Shown: one piece after another, positions 1-5,943 of the stretch
How the letters are laid out: each line of letters starts with the position of its first letter
Position numbering within the stretch: the stretch's first letter is position 1
Assembly: GCA_002340305.1 (NCBI GenBank)
Contig: DDLU01000091.1
Coordinates: 1-5,981, forward strand
From: Desulfovibrio sp. UBA2564
Lineage (GTDB): Bacteria > Desulfobacterota > Desulfovibrionia > Desulfovibrionales > Desulfovibrionaceae
Direction of reading: 5' to 3'
Length of the DNA: 5,981 nucleotides
The notes under the pieces: model-generated
What the model saw: the letters and a program-made list of their open reading frames with translations, nothing else
Databases searched by the model: none
What the model was told of the DNA's origin: nothing
Program-made: the position numbers and the translations under genes

Positions 1-60
1 AAGGGTTTAAGAATCCCAAAACGTTTTATTAGGGCTTCGCCGTTGAGGCTGGTAAATTGT
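1..60. other. Left-edge non-coding stretch
   Basis: One plus-strand frame is open from the edge to 105, but it has no start and a composition unlike a conserved protein. The segment near 31-46 (agggcttcgccg) has the look of an intergenic repeat arm rather than a gene. Too little is present to name it. Confidence 0.25.
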
Positions 61-83
61 GCAAGGAAACAGAAAGTAAAAAT

Positions 84-110
84 CCGCCATCAAGGGGCGG
101 TATTTTAATC
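84..110 (-). terminator. Probable intrinsic terminator, possibly bidirectional
   Basis: A CCGCC arm (84-88) and a GGCGG arm (96-100) enclose a 7-base loop. The stem is extended by A-rich and T-rich flanks that pair around one bulged A. Read on the minus strand, the stem is followed by ATTTTTACTTT, a good U-tract, so it would end transcripts leaving the Nfu gene about 90 bases upstream. Read on the plus strand it is followed by TATTTTAAT, so it may also stop transcription entering from the left. The structure was read by eye and no folding energy was computed. Confidence 0.65.
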
Positions 111-155
111 TGAACCTGCTTGTTCTTGAGAGTTTGATTTCGCTGAATTTATCGA

Positions 156-179
156 CCGGCCGGAGCGAACTCCGACCGG
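156..179 (-). terminator. GC-rich hairpin with UUCG loop just after the Nfu stop
   Basis: The arms are 156-165 and 170-179, with one mismatch (160 against 175). The loop is 166-169. On the minus strand the loop reads UUCG closed by a G-C pair, a stable tetraloop type common in bacterial terminators, whereas the plus-strand loop CGAA is not a recognised stable class. This orientation and its position 7 bases past the Nfu stop codon suggest a minus-strand 3'-end structure. The T-tract after it is poor (TCGATAAATT), so it may protect the mRNA 3' end or pause polymerase, while the hairpin at 84-100 does the terminating. Confidence 0.55.
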
Positions 180-186
180 GAAGATT

Positions 187-411
187 TTATTCAGCAGGCT
201 CTACGCCTTTAAGCTCGGGGATCTCCTTGAGCAGAGTACGCTCAATAGCGTTTCTCAAGGTGATCTGGGACATGGGACAGCCTTTACAGGCTCCCTGCAA
301 ACGCACTTTGGCGATGCCTTTGTCAGTTACCTCTACGAGTTCTACGTTACCGCCGTCAGCCTGAAGAAGGGGTCTGACCTTGTCAAGAGCGGCTTCGACT
401 TTATCGTGCAT
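187..411 (-). CDS. Nfu/NifU C-terminal-domain Fe-S scaffold protein, 74 aa
   Basis: This small cytoplasmic protein is made of a single Nfu (NifU C-terminal) domain. Members of the family hold a [4Fe-4S] cluster between two subunits and pass it to target apoproteins. The sequence shows the family landmarks: a helical start with RPLLQADGGNVELV (residues 13-26), then the cluster-binding CxxC as CKGCPMSQ (C42 and C45), then a C-terminal helix with TLRNAIERTL. The length fits a stand-alone Nfu. It lacks the N-terminal A-type domain of E. coli NfuA and the IscU-like domain of full NifU. The ATG is supported by a GGAGG Shine-Dalgarno site 7 bases upstream (419-423). It stands 144 bases downstream of the HDOD gene with no clear terminator between, so it could have its own weak promoter or receive read-through. 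Family assignment is secure; the client proteins are unknown. Confidence 0.95.
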   Translation of the reverse strand: MHDKVEAALDKVRPLLQADGGNVELVEVTDKGIAKVRLQGACKGCPMSQITLRNAIERTLLKEIPELKGVEPAE

Positions 412-439
412 GATAAATCCTCCGTTTGGTATGCACGCT

Positions 440-468
440 CAAGTACTTTCTTTAAACAGCCTTGTCAA
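440..468 (-). promoter_or_regulatory. Possible promoter for the Nfu gene (perfect -35, poor -10)
   Basis: On the minus strand a perfect TTGACA lies at 463-468. The hexamer 17 bases downstream, TACTTG (440-445), matches the -10 consensus only in its first two bases. A transcript would start about 20-25 bases before the Nfu ATG, a reasonable leader length. The -35 alone is suggestive; the weak -10 means an activator or an alternative sigma factor may be needed, or the match is chance. Confidence 0.3.
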
Positions 469-555
469 ACCCGTGAGTACCTGTTTTTTGTGCTTCGCAG
501 GGTTACATGTCGCGGTGTATTTGAAATTAATAGACAGTATTTCAGGTGGATATGT

Positions 556-1611
556 TTATCCTTTCATGGTCTTGAGAATGGAAAAGGCATCTTCCAGAAT
601 GGGGGCCAGTTCAATGTCCAGTTTACGTAGCTTTTCCGGGGTCAAACCATGTTTTTCCCAGCGTTCGTTATTTACATTACGGACAAAGAAATCACCGCTG
701 CCTCCGACTCCCATGGCCTTGGCTATGACGTTGGCAAAATACACATAAAGAGCTTCCGGTGACTTGGCAGCCTTGGAAGGATTATGATGATTAAGCACGG
801 CATTGACCAGTGAAAACGGCAGGTTCCACTTGCGCAGCAACATACCGCCGAGTTCCGCATGGTCAAATCCGGTTACAAATCTTTCAGCCTTGAACATCAA
901 AGCTTTCTTGTTGCGGGAGATTGCCGCTGCGGCAACTGCCCTTTCCGGCAGGGTCATCATCATTACGGGGCGGCCGATATCGTGCAGCAAGCCGGCAACG
1001 AAGCATTTTTCCGGACTGCCCTGTTTGAAGTTTTTTGATAACTGGCTGGCGATTATTCCGCAGGCAAAACTATGGCGCCAGAAAAGTTCAAGGTCGATTA
1101 TATCCGCAGGCAACCCCTTGAACATGTCCATGACAGATGTGCCCATGGCAAGGGTGGAAAGCTGGTTGGTACCAACCACTGCAACGGCGCGTGAAATTGT
1201 GTCGATCTGGGCCGGAAAATTATAAAATGCGCTGTTAACCATGCGCAGTAGAAATGCAGACAGGGCAGTGTCACGGGAGATTACTTTTGCCAAATCAGAA
1301 GCCGAGCTTGAAGGATCGTTGATGGTCTGGCGCATTTCAATGAAAACCTGTGGTAGGGAAGGAAGTTTGACCTCAGCCCGCATCAGCGAGATGGGGTCTA
1401 CCGGACCAAATTTACTTGTAGGCATGGGTAGTTCTACCTGTTCTTTATAAAATCCAGGATTTTCGAGCAGGTCCCGCGCCACATGATTCACTCCCAGCTC
1501 AAAAAGAGTGCTTTGTATCGGTTTATCAAGTTCCGTATGGATAAAGCGGTTCTTCAGCAGTGCAGTGGCCTTAAGCATTATCTCTTCGGGAACAGGAGTC
1601 TTTTCAGTCAT
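556..1611 (-). CDS. HDOD-domain signalling protein, 351 aa
   Basis: This is a predicted soluble regulatory protein. HDOD domains are relatives of HD phosphohydrolases found in bacterial signalling and motility or cell-cycle control; most have no proven enzyme activity. Residues 1-80 are an unassigned helical region. Residues about 84-285 form the HDOD core, opening with LPSLPQVFIEMRQ and continuing with RDTALSAFLLRMVNSAFY, then FVAGLLHDIGRP. Several HD-type residues survive: H180, H210-D211, H251 and H275-H276. The GYP signature of c-di-GMP phosphodiesterases is absent. No receiver, GGDEF or membrane segment is seen, so input would come through a partner or the N-terminal region. A TTG six bases upstream would extend the protein by two residues, but the AAGGCGG Shine-Dalgarno (1618-1624) touches that TTG and sits at the right distance (6 bases) from the ATG ending at 1611. 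It is separated from the regulator upstream by a strong terminator, so it is probably its own unit. Confidence 0.9.
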   Translation of the reverse strand: MTEKTPVPEEIMLKATALLKNRFIHTELDKPIQSTLFELGVNHVARDLLENPGFYKEQVELPMPTSKFGPVDPISLMRAEVKLPSLPQVFIEMRQTINDPSSSASDLAKVISRDTALSAFLLRMVNSAFYNFPAQIDTISRAVAVVGTNQLSTLAMGTSVMDMFKGLPADIIDLELFWRHSFACGIIASQLSKNFKQGSPEKCFVAGLLHDIGRPVMMMTLPERAVAAAAISRNKKALMFKAERFVTGFDHAELGGMLLRKWNLPFSLVNAVLNHHNPSKAAKSPEALYVYFANVIAKAMGVGGSGDFFVRNVNNERWEKHGLTPEKLRKLDIELAPILEDAFSILKTMKG

Positions 1612-1617
1612 GGTCAA

Positions 1618-1624
1618 CCGCCTT
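1618..1624 (-). promoter_or_regulatory. Ribosome binding site that fixes the HDOD start
   Basis: On the minus strand this reads AAGGCGG, one mismatch from AAGGAGG. It lies 6 bases before the ATG at 1609-1611 but directly abuts the in-frame TTG at 1615-1617. The spacing rules out the TTG and selects the ATG. Confidence 0.65.
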
Positions 1625-1646
1625 GGATTTATCTGAATTTCTTGGT

Positions 1647-1678
1647 TTTATAATATATTAAAAGGCGTTTGAGGGAAA
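1647..1678 (-). promoter_or_regulatory. AT-rich -10-like region, likely HDOD promoter
   Basis: The minus strand carries an AT-only block with overlapping -10-like hexamers: TATATT (1652-1657), TATTAT (1650-1655) and TATAAA (1647-1652), each close to TATAAT. The best -35 partner is TTTCCC (1673-1678), 17 bases from TATTAT, matching three of six consensus bases. The distance to the HDOD start (35-45 bases) is suitable. The exact promoter cannot be fixed by eye. Confidence 0.35.
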
Positions 1679-1732
1679 GCTTTGTTCTTTTAAAATAATA
1701 CCGCCCCGGACTGATGATAAAGCACCATCTGC

Positions 1733-1782
1733 GGCGTAAAGTGAATTGTTAGCGAATTAGTGAGCTTACAAAATCTTACGCC
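1733..1782. repeat. Spaced inverted repeat GGCGTAA/TTACGCC with internal direct repeats
   Basis: The perfect 7-base arms at 1733-1739 and 1776-1782 are separated by 36 bases. Between them GTGAATT (1741-1747) recurs as GCGAATT (1752-1758), 11 bases apart and so on roughly the same face of the helix. It lies upstream of the likely HDOD promoter and just past the regulator's terminator. It could be a protein-binding site or a loosely paired RNA stem. The arms are short enough that chance is possible. Confidence 0.35.
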
Positions 1783-1794
1783 AGTTGTGTGCTG

Positions 1795-1842
1795 TAAAAA
1801 AAGCTGAAACTCACGTATGTTATATACGCTTCGTTCCAGCTT
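1795..1842 (-). terminator. Strong two-tier intrinsic terminator of the DUF4405-kinase-regulator operon
   Basis: On the minus strand an outer stem of 10 pairs (1833-1842 with 1801-1810, one G-U) encloses a GAA/GA internal loop. An inner stem of 6 pairs (1824-1829 with 1813-1818, one G-U) is capped by a 5-base loop. A run of T follows at once (complement of 1796-1801). It lies about 55 bases after the response regulator stop and is the natural end of that operon. Read on the plus strand the hairpin is followed by TATTTTG, a weaker terminator. The two-level shape with purine-rich internal loop is more elaborate than a plain terminator. Confidence 0.8.
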
Positions 1843-1895
1843 ATTTTGCGCCTTGCATTTAGCTCTTTCTTATCAGTCTGTATTATTTATGATTT

Positions 1896-3314
1896 TTAGC
1901 GGCGTGTGAGGCCATACTTCTTTAATTTGTATTGCAGGGTTCTACGGCTGATGCCGAGGGCTTCTGCTGTGCGTTCCCGGTGATGCTGATTAGCTTCCAG
2001 AGCATTAATCAGGGCTTGACGTTCAGCATCATCCAGCGAGGTTGTTCCGCGAGGCGTTGCCGGAGTCGCTTGCGGTGTTGTTTGCTGAGGTTGATGTACC
2101 TGTGTTTGAGTCGGTGCAGCAGCTTCCGGCTGACGCGGGGTTGGGTTCTGAACCTGCGGCGGCAGCAGTTCCGGTCCCAGCACTTCGCTACGGCTGAGGA
2201 TGATGGCACGTTCCAGAACATTTTCCAGTTCACGGACGTTACCGGGCCAGTCATAGCGGCTGAGAACATCAAGAAAAGATGGACTGACTGAGCGTACTTT
2301 CTTGTTGTTCTTACGGCCCAGCTTTTCCAGCAGGTAGGCCACTAATGAAGGCAAATCTCCCACACGCTCACGCAGGGGCGGGATGCGGATTTCAAGGACA
2401 CTTAAGCGATAGTAAAGATCTTCGCGAAAATTACCTTTTTCCACTTCCTGTTTCAGGTCGCGGTTAGTCGCAGCGATGATGCGCACATCTGTTTCAACCG
2501 GGGAGACACTACCCAGTGGTTCAACAACTTTTTCCTGCAACGCACGCAGGATTTTAGCTTGCAGCACCTGCTCCATTTCCCCGATCTCATCAAGGAAGAG
2601 AGTGCCGCCTGATGCCAGCTGGAACCGTCCGGGCTTATTGGCGTTGGCCCCGGTAAAGGCTCCTTTCACATAACCGAAAAGTTCACTCTCAAGCAGATCA
2701 GCAGGAAGGGCCGCACAGTTTACTTTGATCAGCGGTTTCTCGGCACGTTGGCTGGCTCTGTGTAAGCCTTCAGCTACAAGTTCCTTACCTGTGCCGGATT
2801 CGCCGAGCACGAGAATTGTCGCTTCTGAAGGTCCGGCCTGTTCGATGAGGTCTTTTACGTGGAGCATGCCCGGAGAGCTGCCGATCATTTGCTCGGTTGC
2901 CCCTGCGGCGGATTTAAGTTTTTCATTTTCATCCACAAGGCGTGAGTAATCGAGTGCCTTGGTCATGACCGCCTTAAGTTCTTCATTGTCCGCAGGCTTG
3001 GTCAGGTAGTCGAAGGCACCGTGCTTCATGGCTACAACTGCGGAGTTTACGTTGCCGTATGCAGTGAGCATGATCACCGGAAGACCGGGAATTATGCTGT
3101 TCAGCTCTTTGAGCAGGGCCATGCCGTCCATGCCTTCCATACGCATATCGATCAGTGCTGCATTCAAGGTCAGGTTGGGAAGCATTTCAAGAGCCTGTTC
3201 GCCGGACTGGGCTTCATGCACCATCCAGCCGTCGCTTTCCAGCACTGCCCTGATGAGCATGCGCAGTGACGGTTCGTCATCAACGATGAGTACGTTTTTT
3301 CCAGATAAATTCAT
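1896..3314 (-). CDS. NtrC-family sigma-54-dependent response regulator, 472 aa
   Basis: This DNA-binding activator drives sigma-54 promoters after phosphorylation by its partner kinase. Domains in order: a receiver (about 5-120) with acidic D12/D13, phospho-acceptor D56, T84 and K106; a AAA+ domain (about 142-375) with Walker A GESGTGKE (171-178), the sigma-54 contact loop GAFTGA (218-223), Walker B LFLDEIGE (239-246), arginines R297/R303 and sensor II WPGNVREL (356-363); then a Gln/Pro/Thr-rich linker (386-425) and a Fis-type helix-turn-helix (about 429-468, ending GISRRTLQYKLKKYGL). All ATPase and sigma-54 motifs are intact, so it should be active. The ATG shares its A with the kinase stop (TAATG), with GAAGGA (3323-3328) 8 bases upstream, implying coupled translation. 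Architecture matches AtoC/ZraR/HydG-type regulators. The targets are unknown, and no convincing sigma-54 promoter is visible in this window. Confidence 0.96.
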   Translation of the reverse strand: MNLSGKNVLIVDDEPSLRMLIRAVLESDGWMVHEAQSGEQALEMLPNLTLNAALIDMRMEGMDGMALLKELNSIIPGLPVIMLTAYGNVNSAVVAMKHGAFDYLTKPADNEELKAVMTKALDYSRLVDENEKLKSAAGATEQMIGSSPGMLHVKDLIEQAGPSEATILVLGESGTGKELVAEGLHRASQRAEKPLIKVNCAALPADLLESELFGYVKGAFTGANANKPGRFQLASGGTLFLDEIGEMEQVLQAKILRALQEKVVEPLGSVSPVETDVRIIAATNRDLKQEVEKGNFREDLYYRLSVLEIRIPPLRERVGDLPSLVAYLLEKLGRKNNKKVRSVSPSFLDVLSRYDWPGNVRELENVLERAIILSRSEVLGPELLPPQVQNPTPRQPEAAAPTQTQVHQPQQTTPQATPATPRGTTSLDDAERQALINALEANQHHRERTAEALGISRRTLQYKLKKYGLTRR

Positions 3315-5047
3315 TATTCTGATCCTTCATCGCGCGGGTTGGGGAAGAACAGCTTAACGCATGTTCCGTTAAGCGGTCCGGGCATATCCGGTGCGGATAT
3401 TGTTACCCGTCCGTTGTGTCCGCGCATGATTGTATTAACTATGGCAAGCCCCAAACCTGTTCCTTTGGGCTTGTCGGTGAAAAATGGTTCCAAGGCGTGT
3501 TTGCGGATATCCTCGGGCATGCCGGGACCGTTGTCGCAAACGCTGACCCAGACACCGTGCTCAGTGGACTCGGCAATTATGGATATCTTTCCGCCCACAT
3601 CGGGAACCGCATCCATGCTGTTAACCAGCAGGTTGAGCAGAATCTGTCTGACTCCGTCCGGGTCGGCATAGACTTGATCTGTTCCAAGTCCAGTTTGCAA
3701 CTGGGTGCCCTTGTGCTCAAGATCGAAACCCATGAGGGTCTGCATAGAGTTGCATAGGTCATTGAGATCTAGCAATTCCGGGTGCAGTTCATGCGGCTTG
3801 GACAGATAAAGCAGGTCGGTGACAACCCTGTTCAAGCGGTCCGCTTCAGTGAGCATGGTTGTGGCATATGTTCCGTATGGTTGCTCATCTTTGAATTTAT
3901 CAGCAAAGAGCTGGGCAAAACCGCGCAGTGAACTGAGTGGATTGCGGATTTCATGGGCCACTCCGGCAGCAAGAGAGCCGATGGAAGCAAGTCTGCGTGC
4001 TTCGTAAAGATCTTCTTCCAGACCGGCAATATCGGTACGGTCGCGGATAATGATCATGGTACGTTCTTCCGTTCTGCTTTCAAAGTAGGGGAAGAAGATC
4101 AGTTCAAGGTTCTTGCCGTCCAGCAGAACGTGCTCCCAGATGACTTCACCGCGTTTATACTCCTGCAAGGACTCATAGGAAAAGTCGTTCCAGTTTTTAC
4201 CGACCAGAACTTTATCTGTGGCGGTTTGCAGAAGTTTGTGCGCTGAACCGTTAGCCGCAAGTATTCCTCCCTGTGGGGAAAGGGTCAGCAAACCGTCCGG
4301 CATGTTATCAAGCAGATTGGCCTGAAACCTTTCCAGACGGGTAAGTTTTTTGCCTTCTTCACGGCGCTGAAAATATGCGACTGCAAGCAGCCAGAGGACC
4401 AGTCCGGCTAGAAAAATATATCCGGTCTGCAATAGTGCAGCCCGACGGTATTGATTGAACTGACGTAAATGTTTTTCCGCACTGAGCCCCAGCAACAGGT
4501 AAGTTTCCCGATCCTGTGGAGGCATGAATCCGCGTCTGTTCGTTCCGTACAAACGTTGCAGGATAGGCTGGCCCATTGTTCCGTAAAGCAGGGCCGCTTT
4601 GCCTTTGATCATAACCGGAGTACTGGATTCGCGCATCTGGTTGATCATGTTGAACAAGCCCGGAGGCGGAGTATAAACCGGGCTTTCACCTGCATTCTGT
4701 TCAACTACCAGAAGCGGTTTGCGGTCCGGGCCGTAGAGTGCGATATAAAGCAGATCGCCCTGGGCAACCATTTCTTTGAAGAGTTCCCGCGCATCAGGCA
4801 GCAATTCCTGTGGCATGCGGCGGTTGTGCATGCCTTGTGGTCTCATACGCCTTGCACCTTCAACAAGCTGAATATCAAGGCCGCGCGCAATGGAGCGTGC
4901 CGAGAGCAGCATGTGTTCAAAGACTGTCTGGTGCATCTGGCGCAGGTTGTGCCATGTGAGATATAAACTTCCGGCTCCGAGAAGAATCAGGGCCAGAAGA
5001 GCCAGTGCAAGAGGCAGTTTATGCGATTTTTGTGAGCGTAGTTCCAT
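3314..5047 (-). CDS. Membrane sensor histidine kinase with PAS domain, 577 aa
   Basis: This is the cognate kinase of the adjacent NtrC-class regulator. Membrane helix 1 spans about 11-31 and helix 2 about 208-226. They bound an extracytoplasmic region of about 170 residues with no family I recognise, holding a Met/His/Arg-rich patch at 66-80 (M68, M73, H74, M78). A PAS-like domain (about 238-340) follows, then the phospho-acceptor helix with AHEIRNP (H365), and a catalytic ATPase domain with N box (N472, N476), G1 DNGPGM (505-510), F box PFFTDK (521-526) and G2 GTGLGLA (529-535). Every catalytic box is complete. The layout resembles ZraS/HydH and AtoS-type kinases that pair with sigma-54 activators. 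The ATG lies 13 bases after the DUF4405 stop and has only a weak Shine-Dalgarno (GGT), so translation may depend on ribosomes from the upstream gene. The signal sensed is not deducible; metal or redox is a guess from the patch and the neighbour. Confidence 0.95.
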   Translation of the reverse strand: MELRSQKSHKLPLALALLALILLGAGSLYLTWHNLRQMHQTVFEHMLLSARSIARGLDIQLVEGARRMRPQGMHNRRMPQELLPDARELFKEMVAQGDLLYIALYGPDRKPLLVVEQNAGESPVYTPPPGLFNMINQMRESSTPVMIKGKAALLYGTMGQPILQRLYGTNRRGFMPPQDRETYLLLGLSAEKHLRQFNQYRRAALLQTGYIFLAGLVLWLLAVAYFQRREEGKKLTRLERFQANLLDNMPDGLLTLSPQGGILAANGSAHKLLQTATDKVLVGKNWNDFSYESLQEYKRGEVIWEHVLLDGKNLELIFFPYFESRTEERTMIIIRDRTDIAGLEEDLYEARRLASIGSLAAGVAHEIRNPLSSLRGFAQLFADKFKDEQPYGTYATTMLTEADRLNRVVTDLLYLSKPHELHPELLDLNDLCNSMQTLMGFDLEHKGTQLQTGLGTDQVYADPDGVRQILLNLLVNSMDAVPDVGGKISIIAESTEHGVWVSVCDNGPGMPEDIRKHALEPFFTDKPKGTGLGLAIVNTIMRGHNGRVTISAPDMPGPLNGTCVKLFFPNPRDEGSE

Positions 5048-5060
5048 TTATACCGTTTTT

Positions 5061-5903
5061 TTATGGATTGAGCAGATTACCTATGGCTCGCGGGGAGTTA
5101 AGGCCTAGTGCCCCTGCAATTTCCTTGATGAGGGTTTCTTTGTCAACAACCACGCCTTGTTCGCGCAGAATGCCAAAAGATGTATCCATGTCAAGATTGT
5201 TCTTTGCGCAGTATTGTTCCAGGCTTAAACGCCCGATTCCGGCTCCGTTTTTGTTTGACTTGCTATCCGGTTTTGCATCTTCGGTTGTAGCGGATTCATT
5301 CGCGTTAGGCTGGTTTTTCAGTATAATGTGATGCAATTCTTTGGGAGTAAGCCCGGCTTTATTGGCAATGGATTTGATGGATTCCTTGGTGGATTCCAGT
5401 TCGATTCCTGCATTTTTGATTGATGCAACGGCCTTATCAAGATCAAGTCCAAGCCGTTTGCAGAAAATATTGAGCGGGCTGAGTTCTGCGTGCCCGTATG
5501 GTGGAACGCCGTATTTTGCTTCGCCGCGATCCTGAAAGTATTTACTGAATTCCAGCACCTGTTTCATGGGCGGAAGTTCAGCCAGAGTACCGAAGGTCAC
5601 GAAAAGTGTGAGAGCCATGCTGATGTAAAATGCAGGGGATGTGAAATTTGCTTCCCCGGCTTTCTTTTTCAGGTAGGCGAGGATCAACTTCCAGTTCAGC
5701 CAGATGTGCAGAATGGAAGCAAAAAGGAAGAGAACCCCACTGCATATGTGGATATCACCCCATTGTTCCTTGCTTAAGGCGAGCATGGTCCAATCAGCCC
5801 AGTAGGCGACTCTGCCTTGGGGTACGATGTAAAGAATTATGCTGGTAATGATCAGGACGATAAAAGAGAAAAAGCTGGTCAGTGATGTTATCTTTCTAAA
5901 CAT
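5061..5903 (-). CDS. DUF4405-type membrane protein with duplicated C-terminal module, 280 aa
   Basis: The N-terminal part resembles DUF4405, a family of small membrane proteins thought to bind heme and sometimes linked to extracytosolic flavin-protein electron transfer; I recall this link but cannot check it. Three membrane helices are visible at about 9-27, 51-78 and 92-110. Helix 2 has H52 and H66, an H-x13-H spacing seen when one helix ligates two hemes. Neither other helix has a His, so a dimer or another partner would have to supply further ligands. Residues 111-280 are soluble and contain two related helical segments (139-196 and 224-280) joined by a charged, low-complexity linker (about 197-222). 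Each has one Cys (C148, C232). The segments share LD[LM]D, a following G ten residues on, and IK-x-IA-x3-GL. The ATG has AAGGAG (5910-5915) 6 bases upstream. As first gene of an apparent operon with the kinase and regulator, it may tune or feed the sensor. Heme binding and the role are inferred. Confidence 0.8.
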   Translation of the reverse strand: MFRKITSLTSFFSFIVLIITSIILYIVPQGRVAYWADWTMLALSKEQWGDIHICSGVLFLFASILHIWLNWKLILAYLKKKAGEANFTSPAFYISMALTLFVTFGTLAELPPMKQVLEFSKYFQDRGEAKYGVPPYGHAELSPLNIFCKRLGLDLDKAVASIKNAGIELESTKESIKSIANKAGLTPKELHHIILKNQPNANESATTEDAKPDSKSNKNGAGIGRLSLEQYCAKNNLDMDTSFGILREQGVVVDKETLIKEIAGALGLNSPRAIGNLLNP

Positions 5904-5909
5904 GTGATT

Positions 5910-5943
5910 CTCCTTTTAATGTTTCTACTTTTAGTAGCTTATA
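5910..5943 (-). promoter_or_regulatory. Leader of the operon: -10-like box, inverted repeat and RBS
   Basis: On the minus strand a TATAAG box (5938-5943, five of six) has no good -35 partner (AATTCC at 17 bases). Directly downstream is CTACT-TTT-AGTAG (5925-5937), a 5-base inverted repeat that would cover the start site as an operator or form a small 5' leader hairpin. AAGGAG (5910-5915) is the ribosome site of the DUF4405 gene. The RBS is firm; the promoter and operator are tentative. Confidence 0.4.

Noticed and set aside
1..105. Plus-strand frame open from the left edge
   Set aside because: There is no start in the window, the composition is basic and low in conserved-looking features, and it runs through the hairpin at 84-100. 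Probably non-coding.
459..472. GG-N10-GC spacing upstream of the Nfu gene on the minus strand, as in sigma-54 promoters
   Set aside because: Only the GG and GC match. The surrounding consensus (TGGCAC and TTGC) is absent, and this match is expected by chance.
803..1225. A 140-residue plus-strand open frame
   Set aside because: It is antisense to the conserved HDOD core, with no recognisable protein features.
1697..1707. An 11-base word (GGGGCGGTATT on the minus strand) also found on the plus strand at 94-104
   Set aside because: Several shared 11-base words are expected by chance in a window of this size, and the flanks do not match.
4469..4966. A 165-residue plus-strand open frame
   Set aside because: It lies wholly inside the histidine kinase, whose motifs are complete. 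Its translation shows no domain pattern and it has no ribosome site of note, so it is an antisense shadow.
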